Shown here piece after piece: positions 1-36,908 of a stretch of 64,000 nucleotides of DNA. How positions within the stretch are numbered: position 1 is the first letter of the stretch; each line of letters starts with the position of its first letter. The stretch lies in contig NW_019775902.1 in assembly GCF_001039355.2 (NCBI RefSeq), forward strand, positions 192,531-256,530, read 5' to 3'. This DNA is from Lingula anatina (Eukaryota > Brachiopoda > Lingulata > Lingulida > Lingulidae). The notes under the pieces were generated by a model. That model was not told where the DNA came from, ran no database searches, and worked only from the letters and a program-made list of their open reading frames with translations. Made by a program: the position numbers and the translations under genes.

Positions 1-46
1 CACACACAGTAGGTCTAAAGCAAGTTATAAGGTAGAGTACACTTAC

Positions 47-25607
<25,561 letters not shown>

Positions 25608-27950
25608 ATGGAAATATTTATCTTGACAAATCTTCTTCCAATTTCAAAGTCTTACACCCTAAAAAATACAATATTTAAAAGTAAGAAGTCAAATAAGGTC
25701 TTAATTTTTTTTTTCAAAAAGTTCAGTGTCTTGCACCTAAAGTTTCCATCTTTTCCTAAAGGGGATGAAAATGATTAATTTCAATGACAAAACAAAATTT
25801 TTCATTTGGGCTCTTCTAGACACACATGGAATCCACATCCTGTAAAAGTAACTACAAAAGAATAGAAATAAAGAAATCAAATCCCAATTAAATATTCATG
25901 AATGTGCATAATTATGAATGTGCAAAACAAAAACATGTGTAACTACAAAAGTAATAACATGTTGTCAACCACATCACTGTCATTCCTAGGAACTGCGATT
26001 GATCTTTCTTGACCTGGACTGACAATTACGGCCTGCGTGTATTTCTGAGAACAGCAAGCCATTATTCCGATAATGAAATGCACAGTAAAACCATTGATAT
26101 TTCTCTGAAGACTGATATATCTTATCTCCATCTTCTTTCTCTTTACTACTTTTTCCAAATAAAAAAGCCTTCGATCTGTGTTCTCTGTCATATCTAACAT
26201 ACTGTGGTTCACTGCCTAATTACTCATACTTCATTCAAAAAGCAGCTCTTTAAATCGTCAAATTCAAAATTTTTCTAGATCACACAAGGCCTTAATCACA
26301 ATAACAGAAATACTGAGCCAGATGATTGGAAGTAAAAGCTGAAAAAGTCAGATATTCCTTGAGGTTATTTTTCCACAGTGGATCATCATCTCCTTCATAA
26401 GAAGTTTTATAACTCGTCTAAAACAAATAAAAGATGTGATTGGGCAATTCAGAAGTCATTCTGGTTGAATAAACAGTGAAAAGATATGAAGCCCAACATG
26501 CATTATATATCTTGAAGAGTAAAATTTACCGAGATTCTAGACAGTTTTATCAAACTGTCAATTCACCTCTCCTGACTGCACAGGAACACAAAGACAGTGA
26601 TTTTCATAAAATCACCACAAGAGAATATATCAAAAACTGCAAGTGACATTCCTCAAGTTTTGTCCTATCTTCTTCAATCTTCTCCATAACACATACATAC
26701 CTCCCATAACCAGCCACTTTCCCTCCTAACAGCTTTGTCCATTAAAAGGAAACCTGTCTGCAAAATCTCCAATATCACCTTAAGATATCACACTCAACAA
26801 AGCCTGGTTGGCTCCGGCACGGTATTGGATTCAAACCAAATTTCCAAGAAACACACAAGTCAGTTCTTCAGAAGATACAGATAAGATCTCCAGTGACACT
26901 TTCACTTGTCTTTTGCTTCCAAACAATCAGCGCTCCACCATGGTGATACCGTGTACCATCATGTCTGGTTAGAGGACGTCTGATTAATCCTCACATATGG
27001 CAAATGGCATATAGGGACCTGATATTGGCAGGAAATCCATTGAGCTGCCGAGCAAACAAACCATCTTACACATAGGAGGACTGATTGCTGTACTCCAGGA
27101 AATGTAACAGCCTTATCAACTGGCAGGCCATTGTTTCTTAATGGGCCCTAAACAGGGATAAACCATGTTGCCTTTTTTATGCATTACATCAGGAAGATAG
27201 ATATTTCTTTCTTTTCTTTTTTTTTATTTTGTAGAAACTGAGGCCCTGGGTTGGTTGTCCATTTTCCATGGCACTTAACAAAGAATAAAGAAAAACATTT
27301 TTTTTTTTGGGTTCAAATTGACCATTTTACATGACACTGCTTCCTTTTCTGAAAAGCACAGGGAAACATAATTTTTGTATAAGCTAGGGCATTGAGTTAA
27401 CCCTATTATATGATACCTAATTGTGATTTGAAAAGAAAAAACCCTGACAATTGCTATGTCTTGGCCATATTACCAGGCGCTGCATTGTGTCCTAATAGCC
27501 CTAAAGACTGGTTATCAATGGCGGTATTTTATGCAAGACACTGATTGCGCTTTACAAACACAATAAATCATCCTCTCTCCTGGGCCCCCTGGAGTCCACC
27601 TAGAGCCTCTGCAACCCAGCAGATCAATAGCCTATAACTAAATCCATAATTCAGATCAATCACTTAGTAATAGTGCCCACCGGGGGCATACTAATGATCC
27701 TCTCCAATCCAAACAGTGCAGAGGACACTCCCAGAAAAGCCAACTGTTTCATTATGATTCTATCCAAATTCAAAAATCTATACTGTTATGTAAGCCTTTA
27801 TTTACTGTGCTGGTGGCTAATACCTGATATTTCTGTGAGGCAGAGGGAGCTTTGTGCCGGGCCTCGGCTGTCAATATGAAAATTAGCTTCAATTGTGTAA
27901 TGTTGTTCAGATCAATAGAAAAATATTGTGATCAGATTCAAGCAGACATA

Positions 27951-28241
27951 GGTCGTGTTCACACACAGGCACACTTTAGACCCGATCATATGTTAGTCGC
28001 GTTCACATACAAACACACTTGAGACCTGTGTTATTTGGTCACTGAGTGACATCAAAATTCTGTACCTATTTAAATATTAACACACCTAAAAGAAACCTAA
28101 CTTGTTTCTAAAAAGAGTGAAATCCATTTCGCATTTCTGGAGAGATAACTTTTGTCAATGATATATTGGAATTTGGTGTGTAATTATTCTTGTACAAGAA
28201 GTCCACTCTAGGTCTAAATTAGATGGGGTGTGAACCGGACC
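27951..28241. mobile_element. MITE, 291 bp, GGTC-GTTCACAC inverted ends
   Basis: The left end is GGTCGTGTTCACACAC and the inverted right end is GGTCCGGTTCACACCC. Both carry TTTAGACC about 25 bp further in. A third, internal copy of the end motif (GTCGCGTTCACATAC ... GAGACC) lies at about 27996-28026. The flanking triplets ATA and AGA do not match, so the target duplication is unclear. PIF/Harbinger-like is the likeliest class. Confidence 0.65.
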
Positions 28242-28861
28242 AGAGTTGGAATCATTTGCTCTAACCTAACAAAGCTTTGTCCTAACTGATTCATAATCAA
28301 CATTCAGATAAATAAACCAATCAAATGTTCATTTACATGGAAGGCAAGTATGTTTATTCAGCAAGCAGACGTGTGGATGTGTGAACAGTGACGTGGAAAT
28401 GACAAAGACTGAAGACAAGATTGCTGCAACTGCTTACCTGGATAATAACCATGATATTAATATTCTTTATTTGATTTATTTTGGAATGAATAAATGATTG
28501 AATGAATAGATAAAAGAAAAAAACATCAAAGAAAAATTCGCAAAGAAATAAAGACCAAATCAAACAGCAGAAAAAATAATCAAATGCCCATGTTGAGTGA
28601 AGAGCACAATCCCCTGAAAGTGAGAAATATCTTCACATTCTCCAAACTCAATAAAACTAGCCACTTCAGCAGTATAGGCTGACCAAGTAAGATACCCCTT
28701 TCCACACCAGAAGTTCTCTACATGGTCCATTAAATATAAAGTCAGATAAATTTCTCCAATGACCATCTGATATAATTTTTGCACAAGGAGAAGGAAACCA
28801 TGCAGGTTTCCTGGCAATCTGATGAAATGAGGTCAAGTAGCATAGTAAAGGTCGTAGCAGA

Positions 28862-28906
28862 AGTTAACAACTCTACCAGAGCAGGTAAGTTAACAACTCT
28901 ACCAGA
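28862..28906. repeat. Short direct repeat, two 19-bp copies
   Basis: AGTTAACAACTCTACCAGA occurs twice, with starts about 25 bp apart. A local duplication of unknown origin. Confidence 0.85.
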
Positions 28907-29334
28907 TGAGCATTCTCTCCATAAGGAGGAAGAGACCTCTTAAAATGTCCATCAATCACGTTGGTTTGTAATGGATCCTTACAAGTGTGTGCCCCTACCT
29001 TGCCCCAGGTGGCTATCTCACTTTCAAAAACAACCAACTACTTTCTTTACGACTTGTTTTCACATGGAGTTTTTACAAATGGAGAAAAACATCTGGAGAA
29101 GGAAAATGAAGACATCATGATGACCACATTACGATACTTTTCATCCTATCCTTTCTCAGGCATTGGGAATAGGTTACTAGCTCCAACATTCAAAACAAAA
29201 GACTGATTTTTTATTTTTTTCTCTTTTCAAAACATATTTCAAGATGTAGTTATTTGTAATTTCTTCAAAAAATTATAAAATTTTTGAAAGACAACTCACA
29301 ATTCTGAACATTTGGAAACATCATTTCAGGTTTC

Positions 29335-29355
29335 AATAATAATAATAATAATAAA
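29335..29355. repeat. (AAT)n microsatellite
   Basis: About seven AAT units. Confidence 0.9.
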
Positions 29356-30729
29356 TTATTTTAGAGAAACAAATGATTTTGTTAGAATTTAGTTAATTCT
29401 GCTATCCAATGTGCTTATATCATGAAGGCACTGGAAATGGTCTTTAGCATTCTGTGGTGAGCAGAAACAACTGGCGTTACCGCAGACACATTTGTCCATA
29501 AGAGCCATCACGTGAGCTACCGTTACGTTCAGTTGCCTTTTGCCATTTCAGCTCTGTCCTGACAGAAACAGAGAAAAGAAACAAATATGGCTACTACATT
29601 ATGGTGAAATTTCAAGCAATGGTTCAGCCAAACAAAGACTTACCTTATATATGATAGTTTGTACTGTAATATGTTTTGTTTTTTTTTTAAATTTTTGATG
29701 CGTCTTTGAAAGGTCAACAGTTTACTTTTAGCAGCTTGTACAGTAAACATTTTATATCACCAGAAAGCTTAAATCATATTCATCTTAACGATAAGCGGGC
29801 TCAACAGAAATACGAGGCATAATTTACACAAAGTGTAGAAAATTGTATTAATATTCTTTGACCTTTTTTTTTACTAATCAACAAATAATCCACTTAATAT
29901 CAGTATAAAACTCTCTCCTAATACTCCCCAAAATCAGACTTCAATACTAAGAACAACCCACATATTGATAAAGTGGTAAACAGGATATGGTTTTTAAAAA
30001 ATCAGGTTTTAGTTAATTAAACTGTTCTTGAGTAATGAATACTTTTAGTATCTATCAATATTTGTACAGTGGCACATCCTACTTTTGTCCACTGCTTCAT
30101 CACTCCTCAGATTTTTCACGTCAAAACACCACATCTAAAAGTGATTGGTTCTCACATACAACACAAAAGAAGTTTCTGAACTACAAGATGGATCTTGAAA
30201 AAAATGTTTAAAATATGATCATATGGTTCTTATTGTTCTGTGTTAAGGAAAGACGGATTTGTAGACAAGAGAGATCAAAAAGACATCCAACTCCATACAA
30301 GTGTTCTTGATCTTGATGCATTTGAAGTATTCAGTGGCATCTAACGTAAACCTTTCCACACATAAATGTGAAAAACAGCAATATGAACACAAGTTGTGCC
30401 TCTGGGTACCAGGATAAAAATAACCTTCATCCAAAGTGTAAATTAAAGAAAGGGCCAACAAAATGTATTTATTTCAATGCAGATGTAAGAGATATATTCA
30501 ACAAGTTTATTTACACATCTTTGTTGTTACTGTAGTAAAGCCATTTAAAACTGGTATAATTATCATTTTTTATGAAAAATATAATGTGTAAGAGTGACAC
30601 CAAATTCAAAAGTTATAAGAATAAAGCACATTTATATTAATTGTGTATAAGAGTGCATCTACATATTTGTCTCTGCCTAGTTCACAAACCTTCAAGTAAC
30701 TTATTCACAATCTATTCAAGCCCCAAGTT

Positions 30730-30951
30730 TCACTGCAAAGCCTTGATGTCGAAACAGTAGCCAAGAACTGTCCGAATGCGATAACTAGTCGCGTGCACAC
30801 CAGGGAACTCACCCTGCAGGTGTGTGCAAATATCACACGCGACCAGCGCCTCCTCGCCCTTGATTTCTGAGCTCGGTGGTATTTCAAAGCGATTCAGCTT
30901 ATCACTTAAATAAATACTGGCTGAACTTTTCCTGCTGTTTGGGTGGAAATC
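30730..30951 (-). other. CpG-rich open segment, candidate untranslated or alternative first exon
   Basis: The minus strand is open for 73 codons ending at a TGA (30732-30730). The translation looks protein-like (for example KLNRFEIPPSSEIKGEEALV), but it has no Met and matches no family I know. A good donor CAGG|GTGAGT falls inside it (GT at 30812-30811). The segment 30770-30880 is much richer in CpG than its surroundings. Possible readings are a 5' UTR exon with an internal promoter, an exon of an unknown gene, or a decayed transposon fragment. Splicing it to 25658 could not extend the protein, because a stop precedes the PCBP ATG. Confidence 0.3.
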
Positions 30952-31837
30952 CTACAGGGATTGTTTCCACAAACATCACTTTCTGTTGGCTTTTCTAAAT
31001 GTGCTTAGATTTACTTTCATAGTGATCTAGGAAAAAATCTCAATTTCTCTATCTTCAAACTCAAAAGTTTTATAATTCTTCTTTTTCAGCTGAAAAAAAA
31101 AACTATCAGAAGTAATATACAAATCTGTTTCCTTTTTAGCCAATATAAGTTGAGGATGCCAGCTTTGACTGTCCACTGCGAGTACAGCAGATTTCTACAT
31201 CATGTATTTTGAGGCACAAAAGAGATTTGTATTTACTACTTTGTCTAGCAATTCATGCCAATGGTACGCATGCGGTATAGTCCACTTCTTTGCCCATGTA
31301 TTACTACATGTTTCCCATAAATAACCATACCACTTCAAAAAAATATCTGAGGTAGAAGAGCCATGGCTGAGTGCAGCCTTGCTCTTATTTCTTCTTTTTA
31401 TTTGAAAAAAAAAAAAAAATTACAGTCACAGTTGATAACTTTTCCTTATCCATATACTTATTGGTGATAGAATATAATTATCATACCTCTTTCCATTTCA
31501 AAAGAAATGATGTTTAACATAAAGCAGTCCAATACTTGGGTTGAGTTTATGGCATCTTAAATACATAGTGTTTAAAAGTCTATAATGAAATACTTGATGT
31601 TGCTGTATGTGCCATTATTTGCATATCAAACAAAAAACTAATTATCTATAATAATTAATAAGCTATAAGAGGCAAATTGTTTGTTCAACACTAACCAAGG
31701 TACTTTATATCTAATCAAAAGATATAACTAGGAAGATGTATTTGAAGACACTGTTACTTTATAAATCTTATGAACTGTCCCTTAAAATTCATTTCCGTGT
31801 ATTAAGTCCTGACTACAATATCAAGCACTAAAGACAA

Positions 31838-31851
31838 GTTGCCATGGTAAC
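31838..31851. promoter_or_regulatory. RFX X-box-like palindrome
   Basis: GTTGCCATGGTAAC fits the RFX consensus GTNRCC(N0-3)RGYAAC on both halves. It is one of three such sites within 676 bp. Confidence 0.5.
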
Positions 31852-32307
31852 TTTAATTGCTTATGTGGTTTCTTTGTGGCAAAAGTTTTAAATTTGACTC
31901 ATGTATCAAAATCAACAGAAAAAAAACGCGGCATCCATTTAAAAATTAAAAGATATTATAAATTATTTTTATTAACTCCAAAACTCCTATTAGTATTAGT
32001 AAGTTCCTCGTACATCACACCATCACCACTATCATATAATATCTTATATAGAAACCTGCTTCTTAACATAAAATAATAAATCTTTCTCTGTTCTAAAATT
32101 ATACATGTCTAATACACTGTACCTTCAGTTATGATGAGCAAATTCAAAGAACACATTCAAATGTCTTATAGAAGTTATTTTCACATTCCCCCATCAATCC
32201 TACCTCATTCTCTGACCCAGCATACACTACGACTGAGAATATCCGTGTGTCTCTAACCCCAGCCCATGAAGTTCCAGGGTGGACCCCAAACATACATCTC
32301 AATAGAT

Positions 32308-32321
32308 GTTGCCATGGTGAT
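32308..32321. promoter_or_regulatory. RFX X-box-like half-degenerate site
   Basis: GTTGCCATGGTGAT keeps one perfect half-site and a degenerate second half. Confidence 0.35.
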
Positions 32322-32499
32322 CAACAGGAGCTCCAATGGCTCTATGCCCATCTCCATAATTTTGAGGTTAGCAAAAATTATTATTAATATCTGGTAGCTT
32401 GTGAGATGTTTTATAGAGGCCGGTGAAGCACACAGGTGGAACGGCAGGTTATCATCATCCGACACGATTATGAGCTTATTGCTACCTGCAATAATGTAT

Positions 32500-32513
32500 G
32501 TTGCCATGGCAAC
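32500..32513. promoter_or_regulatory. RFX X-box-like perfect palindrome
   Basis: GTTGCCATGGCAAC is a perfect 14-bp palindrome and an ideal RFX X-box. It lies in a segment open in several frames (32253-32675), which may reflect conserved non-coding DNA rather than a protein. Confidence 0.55.
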
Positions 32514-33498
32514 CAGGTACTTTATGCCAAAAAATGTATCTAATGTTTGGTCATCAATTATCCCCAGTACATGCATCTTAAAACATGTTCTACATATCTT
32601 TAAGTCCAGTGATAAGGATTTTATCTTAATCAACCTCAAATATATTTCAGAGAACAGTTGACTGCCATTTTGCATCTTAAAAAATCTTAATGTCTTTGAC
32701 AGCTTATAATTGGACTCACAAAGTTAGAAAAGTCTTCAAATTAAACCATGTTTTCTTCTACTCTTACCTATCCAAAGATTTTTATGAGAAGAAAGGTGAA
32801 TTAAAAACATAGTTATCACAGAAGTTTCATGAATATTAACTTAATATATACCCTTTAGCATCCTTTTTAAAAATTCCAATTGGAATTCATTAAGTGATAA
32901 AAGATTTAAATTTGATATCTAAAGTAAATACTACAACTAAAGTATTATGTATAATACTTACCTTTCTTTACCTTTGCTTATACAATTGAATTTTAAACCG
33001 ATGGCCAACACGATAAAATGACACAAGTTATCAAATCTGATATTCGATGGTTAGGATGGGAATATGGTGCATTTCCAAACCATTAAACAAATTTATCCCT
33101 TTCCCACATTATCAGATAGCAACAGTGGCACAATTGCCAAACAATCATATATTCGGCATTTGACGATTATCAGGCCTTCATTCCTTCCTCAAACCAGCTG
33201 CACTACTTACACTGGGGCATTTTAACCTCCCCCCCCATAATACAGGAAATGTGGGACCCTACTTCTTCTTTAAGGCACATTTGCAGTCAAGTTATGTTCT
33301 AAGAAAGAAAGTATTATATATATCTCTCTGTTGTACCTCCCCTCCTCCCCCCCCCAAAAAAAAATTTTTTTAAAACTTTTTCACATCCGAGTCACTAACA
33401 AAGGCACAGACCCTTTGTCTACATATCTGCCAAAAATAATGATTTCAGTCAAAATTTGGCAAATTATCATCAGGCGGCACCGTCGTGGGTAGGCTCGC

Positions 33499-33588
33499 TA
33501 ATCTGATTACATCCATGATTACGAGATTACCTTTCATTTGTTCTGTAAGTCAATCATCACAGATTACAAAGCGGCTCACAATGTAATC
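33499..33588. promoter_or_regulatory. Cluster of six GATTA/TAATC homeodomain cores
   Basis: Cores lie at 33499, 33505, 33517, 33525, 33562 and 33584 (start positions). Chance expectation is well under one in 90 bp. GATTA/TAATC is the core bound by K50 homeodomains such as Otx, Pitx and Gsc. The surrounding 33480-33740 is complex, non-repetitive sequence. It could be an enhancer; this is inference from motif density only. Confidence 0.4.
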
Positions 33589-33929
33589 AATAATGGCCTC
33601 ACAATTAAGCCATTTCATCATGCAGTTTTACAGTACACCTCTAGAAGCAGTGACAAAGCAATTTTCATTTCACTTCATTAAAGAAGCTTAATTGCTCTTG
33701 GTCTTCATATTGACATGCATAATTCTTACAGAGAAATTTATTTGTAAAACTTAGCTGCTTATGGTTTTTATCAACATTTCTGTCCTAACGTGCACAGTAC
33801 ATTAGTGATGTAATCTGCCAATAATGTAGCAAGAAAAGATTTCACCATAAGCTTTTTAATCAAATGAATTATCCAAGCCAGAGTTTGGCATTTTCTAATT
33901 TCTAATCTATTTCCATTCTCCTTCAACTC

Positions 33930-33948
33930 CTCTCTCTCTCTCTCTCTC
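33930..33948. repeat. (CT)n microsatellite
   Basis: About nine CT units. Confidence 0.9.
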
Positions 33949-35481
33949 ATCTACATGTATATATCTCCTTTGCACCTGCACTCCACAACAAAAAACATTA
34001 AAATATAGCATTCTGATAAAAGCCTCAAACAATCAATTCATAATATATTTGGGTCTCTGGATGAAAATTTCTTCAATCATATTTCTTTCTAATTGGAAGC
34101 CAGATGCAGCTTTTTACATCCAGCAGCACCTAGCCAAATTGTTATATGAAGAGCTCTTTTGCATCTGTCAATCAAGAGAGCCATTTCGCAGTCTGGCACC
34201 TTCAGTCATGGCTCATTATGGTTCTGATAAAAAGTGAGATGTCAGAATACGCCTCATTCACAAGACACCTCACAGGTCTTGCCTTGGATGCAATTGATCA
34301 ATGAGATTTTGGCAAATAACAGTTTTATATCTTACAATTAAGTGGTTGAAGAATTAAATTAATATAATTGACATTTGGCTAAACCAACTTCATTAGTGTG
34401 AGCTCAGATTCTTAAGTTGAATACAGGGTAACTTGAATGCTTATTCTCCATGTACATCACAAGCTTTTTCATTCTTTTTTTCTTTTCAGGTTTACTTGAA
34501 CCCTGTTATTGTTAACCAAATGAAAAACGATAAATCTGAACTTTTGTCATTGAATTATTCATATTAGAATGAGTAAATAATTCAATTTTAGAAATACCAC
34601 TTAGTGTGAAAATTTAATTATAATAAATAGCCCGACTGATCATTCATATGTTCAACAAGTCTTTAAAAAATATACCGACTTCACATGAAGTGCGCACCAT
34701 GAAATAAACACAGCTCAAACACAGGAGACCATATATTTTAACCCAAGACTAAAATTAAACATGATGACAATTTAAGATGACTTTAAACTACAATCAGATT
34801 TTCTTGTGTCTTAGTTAATGCTGTGAGACCATGAAATCAAATTTAGCAGGCCTGAACTGGTGTGGCATGACTAAACCAACCTGCAGCTAAACTGTACTGT
34901 GATATCAGTATTTAGTGGCTAAAAGGTATTTTCTTTTGATAATAGGGAAAACAGGTGAAACCTTCTTAACCAACATTTCAACAAAGGCTGTTAAACTGTA
35001 TCAGCGCACAGATAGTAAAACAGAAAAAAGACGTCATCATTACTGACACTCAACTCTCTTGCAACAGGAAAAACTTACAGCGCAATTGTTTGGCACGTGG
35101 CAGATCTATTGCACTGGACAATGCAGGGGAGGCTCATGGGAATAATAGGAGGTTGATGTCTGGTGAGTCGTCTTTGTTATGTCTGAGTTTGCTGAGTTTG
35201 CGCACTGATTGAAAGGGTTGACTGAAGTCAGAGTGATCAAGCAGTTTGAATAATTTAATGAATTGTTGTAAATTTGGCAACTTTGTTAACACTTCATACA
35301 ATTTTTCACGTGTTCACTGCATGGGGTATTTTCATTTAGTTAAAATTCTAATCTAGGTTCAGTCTCACAAAGCCACTACGACCATCATATCAGTATATAG
35401 TATGTATAACATATAGTTGGTCCACAGAGGGATAAGAATGGCTGCCAATGGTGAGAAGATAGATCATACTGAGAAAGATGG

Positions 35482-35770
35482 ACTATCTTGGAGACCATTC
35501 TGAATAGATGATCTGAGAACTAACTGATCCGCTGGCTAAATATGGCCGACCACACTTCAAAAGTGATGCTGCTAATTTCCTGATGGTCTCCTCGCCTCCA
35601 CATGCACCGTCACTGTAAGGGTCTAGCAATTAAACCTTGCAGCTGAGATTTAATCCATTTAAAGGCCCGTGTGGAGGCGGAGAGACCATCGGAAATCAAC
35701 GGCATCGCAAATTTAGTTGGCGGATCAGTTAGTACTTGGATCATCTTTTCTGAATGGCCCCTTGGATAGA
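35482..35770. mobile_element. Foldback element, about 289 bp, arms of 110 bp or more
   Basis: The two halves are imperfect reverse complements. Left AACTAACTGATCCGC pairs with right GCGGATCAGTTAGT, and left GATGGTCTC...CGCCTCCACA pairs with right TGTGGAGGCGGAGAGACCATC. The pairing also reaches CCATTCTGAA / TTCTGAATGG near the ends. The loop is about 35612-35665. The transcript would form a long hairpin. A foldback or long-TIR MITE is the likely origin; no target duplication was clear. Confidence 0.75.
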
Positions 35771-36864
35771 AACAGCTTTAAAATGGCAAACAGGAATATA
35801 TATAGGTATATGCACAAAACGTAAGTAAAGAACAAAGGCTTAAGAAATACAAGCCAGACACTACTATACTGGTGCATATTTCTCGCTCTCCAAAGCTGGG
35901 CCCTGATTTTTCCAATGATATGCTGCCCATTTTTCTGTTAGTAGAGATCGTATCCGTCAAAATGTGGCAAGGAACATATTCTGAGCTCTTACCTGAAAAT
36001 TTTGTGTTTTCCTGTCAGATTTTATCTGTTGTACATGCTCCTTTAGCCTGTGTTCCGAGCTCTGGGAATCATTTGCATTATTTTTCTTTCTCTCTCTCTT
36101 CTCTGTGGCAGAAAAGGATATCCTAAAACATACTTTGCTATAACTACTTTCTCCAGCTTGAAAACCTGCCTATGTAATAGTTAATCGAAGAAGTTTGAAT
36201 CTTGTGGAAAATGCAAAAAGATTCATCAAAAAGCTCCAAGGGTTTCGAATGCCTTCAAGACAGCCTCCCAGCTGGGCAGCTGACAAAAATCTCTTCTCGG
36301 ACTTTCTTGCAGTAATCCAACTTGATCATTAATGAACTGTAAGCAATCTGCTCATACCTGAGCTTAATAGCCCTAGCGGCATATTGAACACATATTGGGA
36401 AACCTAGCGGACTGGCCTTCTCAACTTTAACTTGACTAGCTTCGGCAAACATCAAACGTTGTATGCACAAACTTAAAACACTCTTCAAACATTTCATTGC
36501 TATCCAGCTCATTAAGTCTATTGACTGTTTGCACTTCTATGGAAATTTTGACATTTTGTTTCCAGTTTCCATACACCCCGTGCAACCATTATTTTTCACA
36601 CAGACTCTGTTATTTTGTTTTGATTTGCTGCATTAATTTCTGATAAGTCATAATGCATAACATGCATAACTTACACCTTACTAGCATAATTTCAACTAAA
36701 AAAAGCAAGTATAAATAAGATGAGATTCCCTAACAATTACACAGGAACAGTCAATTTCTTATTTTTCAAATCAGCCAGAAATGAAATTTACACATTACAG
36801 AACATGGTGGAGTGGCCGCACATCTACTGCAAAACTGCCTTAACTACTATTTTCTTTTTGTTCC

Positions 36865-36866
<2 letters not shown>

Positions 36867-36905
<39 letters not shown>
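36867..36905. repeat. (GA)n microsatellite
   Basis: About 19 uninterrupted GA units. Confidence 0.96.

Positions 36906-36908
<3 letters not shown>

Noticed and set aside
26815-26840. tRNA B-box-like GGTTTGAATCC on the minus strand
   Set aside because: The T stem does not pair and no A box or acceptor stem is present.
32253-32675. 140-residue open frame on the minus strand
   Set aside because: No recognisable domain, overlapping open frames on both strands, and its content comes from a segment with X-box palindromes; more likely non-coding.
36255-36512. 85-residue open frame on the minus strand
   Set aside because: Looks mildly protein-like but matches nothing I know and has no supporting signals.
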